A stretch of DNA of 33,303 nucleotides from Spirochaetaceae bacterium (GCA_031280035.1 JAITHJ010000010.1:1-33303); one strand, 5' to 3'. Shown: positions 12,374 through 23,403, counted from the stretch's first letter. The notes: a model not told the origin generated them from the sequence alone. Translations and numbers: made by a program.

Positions 12374-15300
12374 CTATTTCTTTTCTACTATCATACCATC
12401 GGACACTTTAAGAACCGGCCAGTTGTTTGACATATACCATGTATCGGATGACGGAACAGGTACATTGAACTCAATTTGGACAAAATACGTGTATTTACCA
12501 GCCTCATCTTCAAGATGAACAGGAATATACCTATTACCCTTATCATCTGCAACATAATCTCTTTGTAAATATAAGTCAAATATAGCCCACGCATTATCAA
12601 ACATGACGGTTGCGCCCGGTTCGGTATCACGTGAAGTACGATAAAATTTAAAAGAAAGTTTGCCGTCAGCAGGGTCTCCCTGAAAAATATCCTGTTTTTC
12701 ATTCATATAAGTACTTATCATACGCGGCGGTTTGTTTTCACAGGTAATCTCAAGATACCTAAACCGGTTTATGGCTAAAAGCTGACGTCTGCTGCCAGCA
12801 AGCTGTTCCTGAATCTCAACAGGAGCCTGATGAAGTTTCCACAAAAGCGGTTTTTGCTGATTAATAACAGCTCCGGTAATCTGCCAAATCGTCTTTGCCC
12901 AATTTTGAATTAAAGACCCCTTAAAAAGATTGTGATACATAGCCGTCTTGAGCGGATTTTCTTCTGTTTCTTCGGAACAGCCTGCGCCAAGAGCATCAAA
13001 AAGGGAATAAATTTCTTGAACATTATCGACCGTCAAAGCTGTATTAACAGGAGAATCGGAACAAAGCGGATATGCCTTATATTGATCGCCACTCATCATC
13101 AATTTTTCAATATTCATTTTGTCGAAATCTCTTGATAAAATCGTAACACCGTCTATAATAAAGCTATTCCACCATCCAATACTAATATCTTCATTGTTTG
13201 AATAGACGGCAAAATACAAACTTTTTAGCTCATCTTCAGGAACACTGCGTAAAATCGTAAAGGCCTCAAATGGATCGGCGGGCAGCGCTGCCCATGCGGC
13301 AAACATTTTTTCACTCTCGGCGCTCAAGAGTTGATTAAGAAAGCCCAATTTATCATTCAATACCGCAAGATACTTGTTTTTCTTTTCAAGCAGCGCGGGA
13401 GACAATACTGAATCATCAACATGGCTGACAAATTCTATGCACTTTAAATATACCGAAAGTAAGACAGAATTAATCTGAAATGATTTGTATTCAGACGAAC
13501 GATACTTAAACGAATCCCATCTTTCTGCAGAGACATATACTTTATCAGGATAACTGCCCCAATAAGAAATATAACTTAAAAGATAGTCTGTAAATGGCTG
13601 CGGCTGATATATTCGTTTATCCAGACTTCGCAAAAACGCCGGAAGTTTTTGCGGATCGCCGCCCGGATTAAAAAGAGCGGCAAACTGCGCTACATCATCT
13701 ATTATTTCTTTAACGCCCGGCGGATCATATCCCCTGTTATAATAGAAAGAGCCAAACAAGCTTTCTATAGCATTTCCTGAAAAAGCGAACAGATCGTTGT
13801 CTTTTGATTTGCTTTCAATAACTACGGCAATATTTCCTTCAAATGTATTAAGAAAAGCAAGAGATGTTGTAAAAATAATATATCTATTGTAATACGCCTG
13901 TGCAAGCAGCATAATACGGGCGTTTGAGATAAGCACAGCGACTTTTTCATTTTCAATATACGGTTTTACAAATACCTCAAAAGCGTCCACTGCCTCTTTA
14001 ATATTGTTTTGTCCAGTTTGCCAATTTTCCTCAAAACCTGTATTTAAAACATCATGCCTTGGAATTGGAATGTTTGACGCAAGATTGACAATTCTTTCAA
14101 CAGTAATAAAAAGTGACGGGGAATCTGGCTTTCCTTCCAATTTGCTGACAAAAAACTCATTGCCTTGAAGAGCGCGCGCACGTTTGCGTATATCAGCAAC
14201 ATCTTCATTTAGATTACCGTTGAACGCTTTATCCTCAGCGATAACTCCTGCAATCGCTTCGCTGCCCTTTGATTTAAGCTCTCTTTTTACAAATTCTATA
14301 TCGGCCTCAAACAGCTGTGTATATTCTTTTACGGCATAACTTATTATCATATCATTAAACAAATAATCGTTAATAAGATTATTGCCAAACGCATCTTGTA
14401 CATTTTTCTTCAACGTTACGCCGGGCAGTCCGCCAGAACCGCCCTTTGAACCGCTGGAAATTTGTATTGAAGGCAGATTTACTTCAAAACCAAGCGGAAT
14501 ATGCGCAGCCTGCAAAAGAATACGGATTTCTTCAAAGATAGAACGTCCGCGTGCAATAAGATTTTGTTGTGTATCTACAATTTTTTTCCATTCATGTACA
14601 GCCGCTTCCACGCCTTCCAGCGAAGATACGTTATGTACACGGTTAAGCGCACCGGTAATCAGTGTATAGTTTATTGTTATCTCTTCTGAAATAAAAACAA
14701 GAGTCCGAAGACGCTCATAAACTGAATTGGGGTAAACTTGCTTTCTTTTCCATGCAGAAAGTATTGTATTCAAAGCCGCCTGCTTTGCCTGTACATAATT
14801 CTGAGAATAGATATAATCTATATCCATTTGCGGCACAGAATAATTATCGTATTTTGGTTTGTAACTGTTCAATAATTCCATTGTATCATTTGATATTTCA
14901 GGCATCAATGAACGAATAATAGGCTCAAGCTTAAAACGCGGGCCGGAAAAAAACTGATAAAAATCAACGCCGTCAAGACTGTCAAGTGCAACAAATGAAA
15001 CAATTACGCCGCGTGTTTCGGTATCAAGAATTTGTTTATCAACTTCATCTATAAGTTTGTATCCTATGTTTTTAATTGCGGGAATTCGAACCATGCTTTT
15101 ATGAAGCTGATTCGCTATAAACGCTTTTTCCCTGTAACCAAGATGTTTGTCAAAGCCGGAAACAATCTTTTCAGAAAGAATAAATCCTGGCGGAAGTGAT
15201 ACTTTTAAATCACGATATGCAACTACATCATGATAAACTTGAAGACGCGATGCAAGAATATCGTCTGACAAAGGTTCTGTATCCAGTACAAAACGGCCAA

Positions 15301-16885
15301 ACGAATCTTTTTTTATCAACGGAGACCGGCTAAAATCAACTTCTTTTAAAATAGAATCAAGCCACTCATAGTACGACTCAATCTGCATAAAAGAAACGCG
15401 CACATGCTCAGATCTAAAGAGCGCGCTGAACAGCCACAAAGAACCAAGCGAAAGCATCGCAACGCACATAAGATACTGCGGAACATGACGGCGTATCGCC
15501 GCTCGTCTGATGAATCCGGCGTGAGGCGAAACAACAAATATTTTCCTGTGCAGCAACTCGCGTATAAAATATCCCCGCAGTACGCTTGTTTTCTTGATAT
15601 ACGGCGCAAGCAAATTTCGGGCGGAATTAAAAGCGACAATAGCCGTTGAAACAGGCTGGATGTCTGCGTTGGCAAGAAGCGGCTGTTCTTCGGCCTTTTT
15701 AAGGGGAAAAGAAACTGTAGGAATTAACACCTCGTCCGTGTTTTGACTGGCAAGCGCGGCAATACTCGGACAAAAGGAAAATCCCATATCTTTAGCGGAA
15801 GTAAAATAAACGCCCTCAAAAAAAGTGTTTTTTGTACCGTGAAAGTTATTTTCACCAAAAAGTATTTCCAAATATATTTTAAGATTTTTATAAAGAGATG
15901 CAAAATTATCGGGAAAAAACCAAATTTTTCCTGACACATCCATACGGTTTTGCGCCATTTCAGTTCCACCGTCGTCCTGAGGAAACAACAGTTGTTTAGC
16001 GCCTGAACGCAGCCGTTCATAAAGCTTATCCCAAAATTCCCTGAATGTTTCTTCATTAAACCACGCTATATTACTTTCAAAACCAAGAATTTGATGTCTT
16101 AAATCTTCATTAAACGCCTTAACATACTCCTGAAATCCGCTTACCATATCAAGCTTTGTAATTACAATATAGCACGGCAGCCGTAAACCGCTCTGTTGCA
16201 GCAGTTTTCCCAGTTCATTGGCGATTAGAATCGCTTTTTTTGAAGAAAGATTGTCATCGTCAGCAAGCAAAGCATCCGCCGGAATCGTTATAATAACGCC
16301 GTCAAGCGCACCGCGCCGCCGTTTCCGGCAAAGCTGCCGGACAATATAACTCCACTCTGCACTGGAACCGTCAAGCCACCGGTCAAAAAATATCTTTCCG
16401 CTTATATCGCAGATTACCGCTTTAGTTCCAAGCCACATTCGTACAGGAAGACTTATCTTTGGGTCTTCCATTGGATTTGATTCCTCCGTAGATGGAACAA
16501 GCTCAAGTTCGCTTGCCTCAAGCAAGGTAGATTTTCCTGAGCGCGGCTCGCCTAAAATTGCATACCACGGAAGAACAGAATAACCTTGAACGCTTTTTGA
16601 GGTCTTGAGAAATCCTTCTTTAAGCAATTCATTTATTCTAACAATATTGTCAGAAAGCTCTTCTTTTGCTTTGTTATGTTCATCGCCGCCTTTTACAAGC
16701 TGGGAAAGATGCCGCCATGTAAAAAGGTCCTTAATAATATCACGGGTTTCTTTTTTCTTGATGCTTTTTAGCCTGAGTTTCCTAATTAAAGGAATCACCA
16801 AAAACAAAACGGCAAGCAGAACTCCTAAAACAACTACTACAGGTCCCCATTGTCCATTCAGCATCGATAATACAAACGCCGGCAT
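12374..16885 (-). CDS. tssM: T6SS membrane complex protein TssM/IcmF (1503 aa)
   Basis: N-terminal TM helices, Walker A GEPRSGKST, WRHLSQL; third TM before the large periplasmic part; follows tssL. Confidence 0.95.
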   Translation of the reverse strand: MPAFVLSMLNGQWGPVVVVLGVLLAVLFLVIPLIRKLRLKSIKKKETRDIIKDLFTWRHLSQLVKGGDEHNKAKEELSDNIVRINELLKEGFLKTSKSVQGYSVLPWYAILGEPRSGKSTLLEASELELVPSTEESNPMEDPKISLPVRMWLGTKAVICDISGKIFFDRWLDGSSAEWSYIVRQLCRKRRRGALDGVIITIPADALLADDDNLSSKKAILIANELGKLLQQSGLRLPCYIVITKLDMVSGFQEYVKAFNEDLRHQILGFESNIAWFNEETFREFWDKLYERLRSGAKQLLFPQDDGGTEMAQNRMDVSGKIWFFPDNFASLYKNLKIYLEILFGENNFHGTKNTFFEGVYFTSAKDMGFSFCPSIAALASQNTDEVLIPTVSFPLKKAEEQPLLANADIQPVSTAIVAFNSARNLLAPYIKKTSVLRGYFIRELLHRKIFVVSPHAGFIRRAAIRRHVPQYLMCVAMLSLGSLWLFSALFRSEHVRVSFMQIESYYEWLDSILKEVDFSRSPLIKKDSFGRFVLDTEPLSDDILASRLQVYHDVVAYRDLKVSLPPGFILSEKIVSGFDKHLGYREKAFIANQLHKSMVRIPAIKNIGYKLIDEVDKQILDTETRGVIVSFVALDSLDGVDFYQFFSGPRFKLEPIIRSLMPEISNDTMELLNSYKPKYDNYSVPQMDIDYIYSQNYVQAKQAALNTILSAWKRKQVYPNSVYERLRTLVFISEEITINYTLITGALNRVHNVSSLEGVEAAVHEWKKIVDTQQNLIARGRSIFEEIRILLQAAHIPLGFEVNLPSIQISSGSKGGSGGLPGVTLKKNVQDAFGNNLINDYLFNDMIISYAVKEYTQLFEADIEFVKRELKSKGSEAIAGVIAEDKAFNGNLNEDVADIRKRARALQGNEFFVSKLEGKPDSPSLFITVERIVNLASNIPIPRHDVLNTGFEENWQTGQNNIKEAVDAFEVFVKPYIENEKVAVLISNARIMLLAQAYYNRYIIFTTSLAFLNTFEGNIAVVIESKSKDNDLFAFSGNAIESLFGSFYYNRGYDPPGVKEIIDDVAQFAALFNPGGDPQKLPAFLRSLDKRIYQPQPFTDYLLSYISYWGSYPDKVYVSAERWDSFKYRSSEYKSFQINSVLLSVYLKCIEFVSHVDDSVLSPALLEKKNKYLAVLNDKLGFLNQLLSAESEKMFAAWAALPADPFEAFTILRSVPEDELKSLYFAVYSNNEDISIGWWNSFIIDGVTILSRDFDKMNIEKLMMSGDQYKAYPLCSDSPVNTALTVDNVQEIYSLFDALGAGCSEETEENPLKTAMYHNLFKGSLIQNWAKTIWQITGAVINQQKPLLWKLHQAPVEIQEQLAGSRRQLLAINRFRYLEITCENKPPRMISTYMNEKQDIFQGDPADGKLSFKFYRTSRDTEPGATVMFDNAWAIFDLYLQRDYVADDKGNRYIPVHLEDEAGKYTYFVQIEFNVPVPSSDTWYMSNNWPVLKVSDGMIVEKK

Positions 16886-17589
16886 TATTTTTTCCTTTGT
16901 GAATCACGCTGAAATTCAAGCGTCGGACGCGAATCATCCGCAGTTTTATCCAAAACGCTTTGATAGCGTCTTGTATTACTAATAAAAGAAATAAGATTTA
17001 TCATAAAACAAATTACCATAAATATCGCGCTTGCGATGAGGGCGTTACGAACCGTAAATCTGCGCTGCCGTGTAAAAAAATGTTTTTTGGGAGGGGGATC
17101 TAAAACCGGTTCGGAATAAATGTCAAAATCGGCCTTCTGCCTGCACTGCAGCATACATTGGCTGACATATCCGCGATCGTAGCGATAAGCGCCGTCAAAC
17201 CCAAGACCGAGCATTATATAGAAAAGCGCCGATGAATTATGCAAATCAGGCTGTTCCAGCGTCTCGGTTAACAGGTTAAAAAATTTCTCATCGCCGGAAA
17301 GTTCTTGATAGTTACGCGAAAGCTCGCGCCATTCTTCTCTAAACGGAAACCGGCCTTCCTTAACCATATAATCTATGAAGAATACCAGTGGTTTTTCTAT
17401 CCATGCATATTCCTGCGCAAGAACCGGATCAAGTTCGGCCTTTTGTTTTGCGCTGTCGAGAAGCGCCGTAATATCCTGTTGAAATTTATCTTTTTCTATT
17501 TCATTGGTAATGGATGCAAGCTGCCAATAATTGCAAATACATAAAAAAACCGGATTACACAGCTTTTCAAGCTCGGTCATGCGCTCCAT
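16885..17589 (-). CDS. tssL: T6SS membrane complex protein TssL/DotU, short form without peptidoglycan-binding domain (234 aa)
   Basis: DotU pattern (YMVKEGRFPFREEWRELSRNYQELSGDEKFFNLL..., FYIMLGLGFDGAYR) and C-terminal TM; 1-nt overlap with tssM. Confidence 0.9.
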   Translation of the reverse strand: MERMTELEKLCNPVFLCICNYWQLASITNEIEKDKFQQDITALLDSAKQKAELDPVLAQEYAWIEKPLVFFIDYMVKEGRFPFREEWRELSRNYQELSGDEKFFNLLTETLEQPDLHNSSALFYIMLGLGFDGAYRYDRGYVSQCMLQCRQKADFDIYSEPVLDPPPKKHFFTRQRRFTVRNALIASAIFMVICFMINLISFISNTRRYQSVLDKTADDSRPTLEFQRDSQRKK

Positions 17590-17591
17590 TA

Positions 17592-18962
17592 TTATTTATC
17601 TCCAATAGTCAAATAAAGCGAAAGCTGAACATTAGGGAACAGCGACTTAACATAGTCAACGACAATGCCTCGCTCATCGGTTATTTCACGCCAGACTCTG
17701 GCCGATTCAACAATATCAAGCTTAAACCAAATTGTTTTGTTAAGAATAGGCAGAAAGCGCGGCGGGTATGGCTCTTCAGTTAGTTTAATGCCGCGTATAC
17801 GCTGCTGTTTTGACTGTGGATTTATAAATTTGAACGTATCGCCTTCCTCAACAGATTTTACAACCGTTTCTTTCTTGCCGTCGCTTGTAACGGCAAGATA
17901 AGCGTCTTTTGCACGGAACGATTCTTCTGGAGTAATCGGCGTATAAAGATACATTCCGTCTTCTAAAGGATTGAAATTAAGCCTGATATAATCAGCGCTG
18001 CCCTCTTGTAAAATAAATGAGCGAATATCTTTTATAATCTCAAAAAATTGAGGAGCGCTGTCATCGTGATTATATCTTAATATAGAACGAATACTATTAA
18101 ACGGATCATACGACATAAGCTCAGAAAGCAAGGACGTAAGTTCCATATACATTTGGAAAGGCGTTGCGTTTTTTGCGGCAAGTAAAGATGAAAGACGCAT
18201 TTCATAGACGTTAAGCGTTTTCAGCCGCAGTATTGTATAAGCATTATAGCCGGAAAGATTTTCATTGGTAAAATTACCTACCGTCAGAATATCCAGCGCT
18301 TTATCACGGCAGCGCCGTATATCAACAACCAAGCCTTGAATTAGGCCAAAAAGCACGCTGTCAGCAGTAAGCACTATAAACGGCGGAAAATATCTTTTAT
18401 TCACTTCCAGCGCGCGCGAGGTTTTGTCATGACTGAGTACGGAAAGTTTTAAGACCGGAAGGATTTGTGCATTCTTATTATCATCAAAATTTGTACGAAG
18501 CTGAACATTCATCCTCCGCGTTATTAGCGTGATTTCATTGTCTCCTGAATTTTCATCACGAACCTGTCTTTTTCGTACAACAAAACGCCGTTTATCTGTC
18601 CCGTCGCTGCCTTCACAAAGATTCGCCTCAAACTCCGACCATAGCGGAAGAGCAATGTACACGGTAATCTCATTTGGATTTTGTGCAAGCACCTCAGTCA
18701 GATCAAGAGGCGACAGCAAACAATTGCCCGGCATTGAAAGTGGAGTTCCATCTCCCAGCACGGCGGAAAACTGCCTTACAACAACTCGTCCCGAAGCAAG
18801 CGCATCGGAGTCAATTTCAAAATTAATAAGTCCCCACGGGTAAGGCAGTGAAAAAGCACGGTTATTCTTGATGTAGTCCATACTTTGTCTCTGAAGATAT
18901 TGAAAATGATGCGGCTGTAAAAACTGACCATTGTTCCAGTGTAATAATTCTTCAAAATGCAT
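17592..18962 (-). CDS. tssK: T6SS baseplate protein TssK (456 aa)
   Basis: LHWNNGQFLQPHHFQYLQRQSMDYI is the hallmark TssK N-terminus. Confidence 0.95.
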   Translation of the reverse strand: MHFEELLHWNNGQFLQPHHFQYLQRQSMDYIKNNRAFSLPYPWGLINFEIDSDALASGRVVVRQFSAVLGDGTPLSMPGNCLLSPLDLTEVLAQNPNEITVYIALPLWSEFEANLCEGSDGTDKRRFVVRKRQVRDENSGDNEITLITRRMNVQLRTNFDDNKNAQILPVLKLSVLSHDKTSRALEVNKRYFPPFIVLTADSVLFGLIQGLVVDIRRCRDKALDILTVGNFTNENLSGYNAYTILRLKTLNVYEMRLSSLLAAKNATPFQMYMELTSLLSELMSYDPFNSIRSILRYNHDDSAPQFFEIIKDIRSFILQEGSADYIRLNFNPLEDGMYLYTPITPEESFRAKDAYLAVTSDGKKETVVKSVEEGDTFKFINPQSKQQRIRGIKLTEEPYPPRFLPILNKTIWFKLDIVESARVWREITDERGIVVDYVKSLFPNVQLSLYLTIGDK

Positions 18963-19570
18963 TAGCGACTTCTCCTGCGGGGTTCAACCCATTGTTCAAC
19001 TTCCTGTGTTTTGTTTTTTGACTTTGATTTTGACTTTGATGATTTTAAGCTTGAAACCTGTATAATTTTCTGCGGTTCAACCAAAACATACAAAGATCTT
19101 GCCAAAATATAACTTTTCTTCATTTTTACAACAAGCAGTCTTGGATCAGCATCAGGATTTGTACCTGAAGTATACGGCAAACTTGCTATAACAAGTATAT
19201 GTGTTGGTTCTTTAAGCTGCCATTTATACCAGATTGGCGCGCGAGACGGCAAAACAAAGGTGGCCTGATTCTCACGAAAAAAAAAGCACGTTTGAGTCTG
19301 GCAACGGCTTCGTATCGAACTGCCCGGCGCAAAATATTTCTCTATGCCGGCCTGCTTAACCTCTCCGGCCTCGCTTTCCGTTATCGCTGCAATATCGACC
19401 TCAATTGTGGGATATTCGGTAAATCTCTCCTGCAGCTCCGGAGAAAATTCCACCACAATCTTGTATTGCGTTACACAACCGGAGAGAAAAATACCGGCAA
19501 ATACGGCTAAGACAGGAGAAATTCCCGCAAGTCGTTTAAAGCAACAGAAAATTTTTACTGTAAAACCCAT
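18962..19570 (-). CDS. tssJ: T6SS outer-membrane lipoprotein TssJ (202 aa)
   Basis: Lipobox GIFLSGC; transthyretin-like TssJ region (PIWYKWQLKEPTHILVIA...); position between tssH and tssK. Confidence 0.8.
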   Translation of the reverse strand: MGFTVKIFCCFKRLAGISPVLAVFAGIFLSGCVTQYKIVVEFSPELQERFTEYPTIEVDIAAITESEAGEVKQAGIEKYFAPGSSIRSRCQTQTCFFFRENQATFVLPSRAPIWYKWQLKEPTHILVIASLPYTSGTNPDADPRLLVVKMKKSYILARSLYVLVEPQKIIQVSSLKSSKSKSKSKNKTQEVEQWVEPRRRSR

Positions 19571-19651
19571 AACTATTCCGCCTTATTCTCCTTAAACAAT
19601 AGCTGATTCAAGCCCTTGTCTACAAGACCCCTGCACAATCCTTTTATCTTG

Positions 19652-22345
19652 TCATTTCGCTTTCTTTTCCTCAAATGAATAAGTAAACGTCTGACCATGC
19701 ACACCAATGACTACTTTTGTAAATTTCTTTCCTTCAAGCGTATTTTGTAAAAATTCCGCGCTTATTTCTGGAAGCAGACTGTTGCCGATAACAGCATCGA
19801 TAAGACGTGCGCCGGAAGCGGCGTTATCACAGCGGCGGATAATTTCATCTTTCACTGCGCCGTCAACTTTAAGCTCCGCGCCATAGTTTTCCATGACCCG
19901 TTTCTGTATCTTGCCAAGCTTTAAATCGATGATACGGCAAAGAGCCTCTTTGCCCAGCGGATAATAAGGAACAATTTGTAGACGGCCAAGCAAAGCCGCA
20001 GGAAACACCCGCATCATGTCTTCCCGTATAGCCGCTTCCAGAACCGGTGTATCAGGAAATTCCTGGCTCTCCGCGCAAAGCCGTTCAATGGTTTGATCTC
20101 CAACATTCGTTGTTAAAAGAATAATTGTGTTACGGAAATTTACAAGCCGGCCTGCACCATCTTCCATTTGTCCTTTATCAAAAACTTGAAAGAAAATTTC
20201 ATGAACATCAGGATGAGCCTTTTCAACTTCGTCAAGCAGCACAACGCTGTACGGCTTGCGGCGGACAGCCTCAGTAAGAACGCCGCCTTCGCCATAACCG
20301 ACATACCCCGGAGGAGCGCCCTTCAATGTAGACACCGTATGCGCTTCTTGAAATTCGCTCATATTGATTGTGATTATCTGTTCCTCGCTGCCGTAAATTT
20401 GTTCGGCAAGAGCGAGCGCTGTTTCAGTCTTGCCAACTCCAGACGGCCCGGCCAGCATTATAACCGCTGTCGGCTTATTTGGGTCAGACAGAGACGCCCT
20501 CGCGGTTAATACACGCTTGGCGATCAGTTTCAGTCCGTGATCCTGTCCAATTACACGGCGGCAAAGTTCTTCATCAAGCGAAAGAATCGATTTAATTTCA
20601 TCTTTTACCATTCTGCCAAGCGGTATGCCTGTCCACTCTGAAATAACGGCGGATACCGCCTGTGTATCAACCTGCGGCAGCACCATCGGATGTTCACCCT
20701 GAAATTCGGCAAGCGTATGGCGTTTTTCTTCAAGCTCAGCCTTATATTTAGTATCAATCTTGTCAGAATCTTTGTCTGCGGCGGCCTTACCCGCAGAGCC
20801 GCTGCTTTGATCTTTTATCTTTGCATAAAGCGAAAGAATTTCAGCGACCATTTTCTTCTCTTTTTCGAACCGGTCATTAATTTCCGCGCGGTTTTTCTGT
20901 TCGGCTTCAAGCTCGTTCTTGAGCGCGGCGATTTTTTCAGCGTGATTTGCGCCGCATAATTCTTCACGTTTCAAAATATCTATCTCAAGCTCAAGCGCTT
21001 CAACACGCCGGCGTGAATATTCAAGCTCAGGAGGCTCGGCATTTTGACTAAGATTTACTTTTGCGCAGGCAGTATCAAGAATACTCACCGACTTATCGGG
21101 AAGTTGGCGGGCAGGCAGATAACGGCGTGAAAGTTTTACCGAAGCGATGAGGGCTTCGTCCATGACGGTAACGCCATGATGTTTTTCGAGCATTGTTACC
21201 ATACCGCGCATCATTCGAGCGCCTTTTTCATCGTCCGGTTCTTCTACAATGATATTCTGGAAACGCCGCGTCAGCGCAGGGTCTTTTTCAAAATACTTTA
21301 TATACTCTTGATACGTTGTTGCGGCAATACAACGGAGTTTTCCACGAGCCAGCGCGGGTTTCAACAAATTGGCGGCGTCATTTTGTCCGGCCTGCCCGCC
21401 CGCCCCGATCATTGTATGCGCTTCGTCAATGAACAGAATGATTGGCGTCTCCGAACTTTGTACGTCTTCAATAACCTGTTTCAATCTGTTTTCAAATTCG
21501 CCTTTCATACTGGCCCCCGCTTGCAAAAGTCCCATATCAAGCGAAAGCAGACGGCTGCCTTTCAGAGACGGCGGCACGTCACCGGAAGCAAGCCGCTGGG
21601 CAAAGCCTTCAACAACGGCGGTCTTACCAACGCCCGCATCTCCGGTAAGGATTGGATTATTCTGACGACGGCGCAGCAAGACATCAATAACTTTTCGAAT
21701 TTCTTCATCACGTCCGACTATCGGATCACTGCGTCCAGCGGCGGCTTCTGCGGTCATATCCAGCGTATATTGCTTTAGGGCTTCACCCTTACCCATTGCG
21801 CCGCCGCTCAAGAGAGCGCCGGCCTGACCTGTAGCCGTTGTTTCGCCCGCCGGCGCGGCAACGGATGTTTCTGAAGAATTTTTTACGATTTCAGTAAATT
21901 TTTCAGCAAGCAAATCGCCGTTTACTTTAATGAATTCGCCGCTCATATCGTGAAGCAGACGGGCAAATTCCGGCGATTGCTTAAGAGCGCAGAGCAGATG
22001 GCCCGTTCTGATAGCTCCTTCGTTAAACACAATTGATGAAATCATCCATGCTTCTTTAATTGCAAGCTGAATTGTATCAGAAAAATCCGAAATAGAAGCT
22101 GATCCCCTAGGCAGGGCATCCATAGCCGCTATCATATCTTTAGCGAGTTTTGCTTCATCAAGCTCAAAATGCCTGACAGCTTCATGCCAGTCAGTCCGCT
22201 CACCCAAAATGATCTGATTAACCCAATGAGTTAATTCAATATAAGGATTTCCCCGCGTTTTGCAGAGAATCGTCGCGCTTTCCAGTGCCTGATACGCTTT
22301 TGCGTCAAGCTTGGAAAAAAGTTGAATCCGTTTTAATTTTGCCAT
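19652..22345 (-). CDS. tssH: T6SS sheath-recycling AAA+ ATPase TssH/ClpV (897 aa)
   Basis: Two Walker A motifs (GDAGVGKT, GPSGVGKTET), ClpB-like architecture, RIQLFSKLDAKAYQALESATILCKTRGNPYIELTHW N-terminus typical of ClpV. Confidence 0.95.
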   Translation of the reverse strand: MAKLKRIQLFSKLDAKAYQALESATILCKTRGNPYIELTHWVNQIILGERTDWHEAVRHFELDEAKLAKDMIAAMDALPRGSASISDFSDTIQLAIKEAWMISSIVFNEGAIRTGHLLCALKQSPEFARLLHDMSGEFIKVNGDLLAEKFTEIVKNSSETSVAAPAGETTATGQAGALLSGGAMGKGEALKQYTLDMTAEAAAGRSDPIVGRDEEIRKVIDVLLRRRQNNPILTGDAGVGKTAVVEGFAQRLASGDVPPSLKGSRLLSLDMGLLQAGASMKGEFENRLKQVIEDVQSSETPIILFIDEAHTMIGAGGQAGQNDAANLLKPALARGKLRCIAATTYQEYIKYFEKDPALTRRFQNIIVEEPDDEKGARMMRGMVTMLEKHHGVTVMDEALIASVKLSRRYLPARQLPDKSVSILDTACAKVNLSQNAEPPELEYSRRRVEALELEIDILKREELCGANHAEKIAALKNELEAEQKNRAEINDRFEKEKKMVAEILSLYAKIKDQSSGSAGKAAADKDSDKIDTKYKAELEEKRHTLAEFQGEHPMVLPQVDTQAVSAVISEWTGIPLGRMVKDEIKSILSLDEELCRRVIGQDHGLKLIAKRVLTARASLSDPNKPTAVIMLAGPSGVGKTETALALAEQIYGSEEQIITINMSEFQEAHTVSTLKGAPPGYVGYGEGGVLTEAVRRKPYSVVLLDEVEKAHPDVHEIFFQVFDKGQMEDGAGRLVNFRNTIILLTTNVGDQTIERLCAESQEFPDTPVLEAAIREDMMRVFPAALLGRLQIVPYYPLGKEALCRIIDLKLGKIQKRVMENYGAELKVDGAVKDEIIRRCDNAASGARLIDAVIGNSLLPEISAEFLQNTLEGKKFTKVVIGVHGQTFTYSFEEKKAK

Positions 22346-23403
22346 GCTTTTGCCCCTTTATGTTCTCTTTGTTTAAGCCGTCCTGCAGCTATTGTCAACG
22401 TTACTTCATCTTCGTCAGGATTTCCAATCCAACAGTTATATCCAAGCTGAGGAGATTCCCAACGAATTTCTTCCAAATCAAATCCAAGCTGTGCAAGCGG
22501 GATTGTCTGGCTCAATACGGAAAAAACCACAACGTAATCCAGCGGTCTATCCAGAAATAGTGCAACAGTATTGGTAAGCAAAGTAAAACCGCTCTGACCG
22601 GCCATAAATTCGTGGTATTCATCAAAAGAAAGCGGCCCAATACGTATCTCGAATTTTCCGGTAATACTCATATATGTCCGGCCAATTTGTAAATTAACGC
22701 CAATTTGAGAATTCTGCACACCAAGAATTGCGTAACAATACGCAGGAATATCGCAAGACGCAGGGATAAATTCCCTTACTTCAATATTAAACTTAAAAGT
22801 CCGGCGCAATACATCTTCAAGTCCCCAGCGGTTTTTTACGGCAAATGAAAAATGCTGGGCGGAATTCAGGGAAATTCGCTCAATTTGGTCTCTTAAAGTC
22901 ATTATATTGGGGGGCAATCCAGAAAGACTTTTGATAATATTGGAAAATACATCGTCGTCTTTACGATCAAAACTTATTGCCTGTTGATTGGCTGCGTAAG
23001 CGCGATAGTAGAAAGAAAGAAACCGGTGATGAATTATATCAAGAAACCGCCGCCATGTATTATCAAAATAGTTGTGAGATCGTCTAAAAACATAGTTTGT
23101 AAATTCCAGCGGCATTGGGCCGTCTACGCCCATAAGTCCAAAAAAATAGACAATAATCGTAGAATCCACCTGAGCGTGCCGGCCGCCCTCAATAATTTCG
23201 GCAATGTCAGACGCAGGAAAATTCAAATACGGCGCCTGTCCAAATCTAACGTTTTCCTGAGCAGGTTTTTTCCCGTATCCCATACGAGGATTATTCCGGT
23301 TTGCGTTTTCAAGTTTTCTCACAAAACCCCAGAAATCAGGAACAGAGATATTATTGCGAAGATTTCTTGCGGCTTTTTTTATTACGCTTCTGATGTTTTC
23401 CAT
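22333..23403 (-). CDS. tssG: T6SS baseplate protein TssG (356 aa)
   Basis: FWGFVRKLE, RFGQAPYLNFPASDIAEI, FFGLMGVDGPMPLEFTNYV, FLDIIHHRFLSFYYRA: TssG motifs. Confidence 0.95.
   Translation of the reverse strand: MENIRSVIKKAARNLRNNISVPDFWGFVRKLENANRNNPRMGYGKKPAQENVRFGQAPYLNFPASDIAEIIEGGRHAQVDSTIIVYFFGLMGVDGPMPLEFTNYVFRRSHNYFDNTWRRFLDIIHHRFLSFYYRAYAANQQAISFDRKDDDVFSNIIKSLSGLPPNIMTLRDQIERISLNSAQHFSFAVKNRWGLEDVLRRTFKFNIEVREFIPASCDIPAYCYAILGVQNSQIGVNLQIGRTYMSITGKFEIRIGPLSFDEYHEFMAGQSGFTLLTNTVALFLDRPLDYVVVFSVLSQTIPLAQLGFDLEEIRWESPQLGYNCWIGNPDEDEVTLTIAAGRLKQREHKGAKAWQN

Noticed and set aside
19277-19285. A-rich homopolymer (about 9 A) in tssJ as a phase-variation tract
   Set aside because: A/T tracts of this length are common in AT-rich genes and less compelling than the G10 tract.
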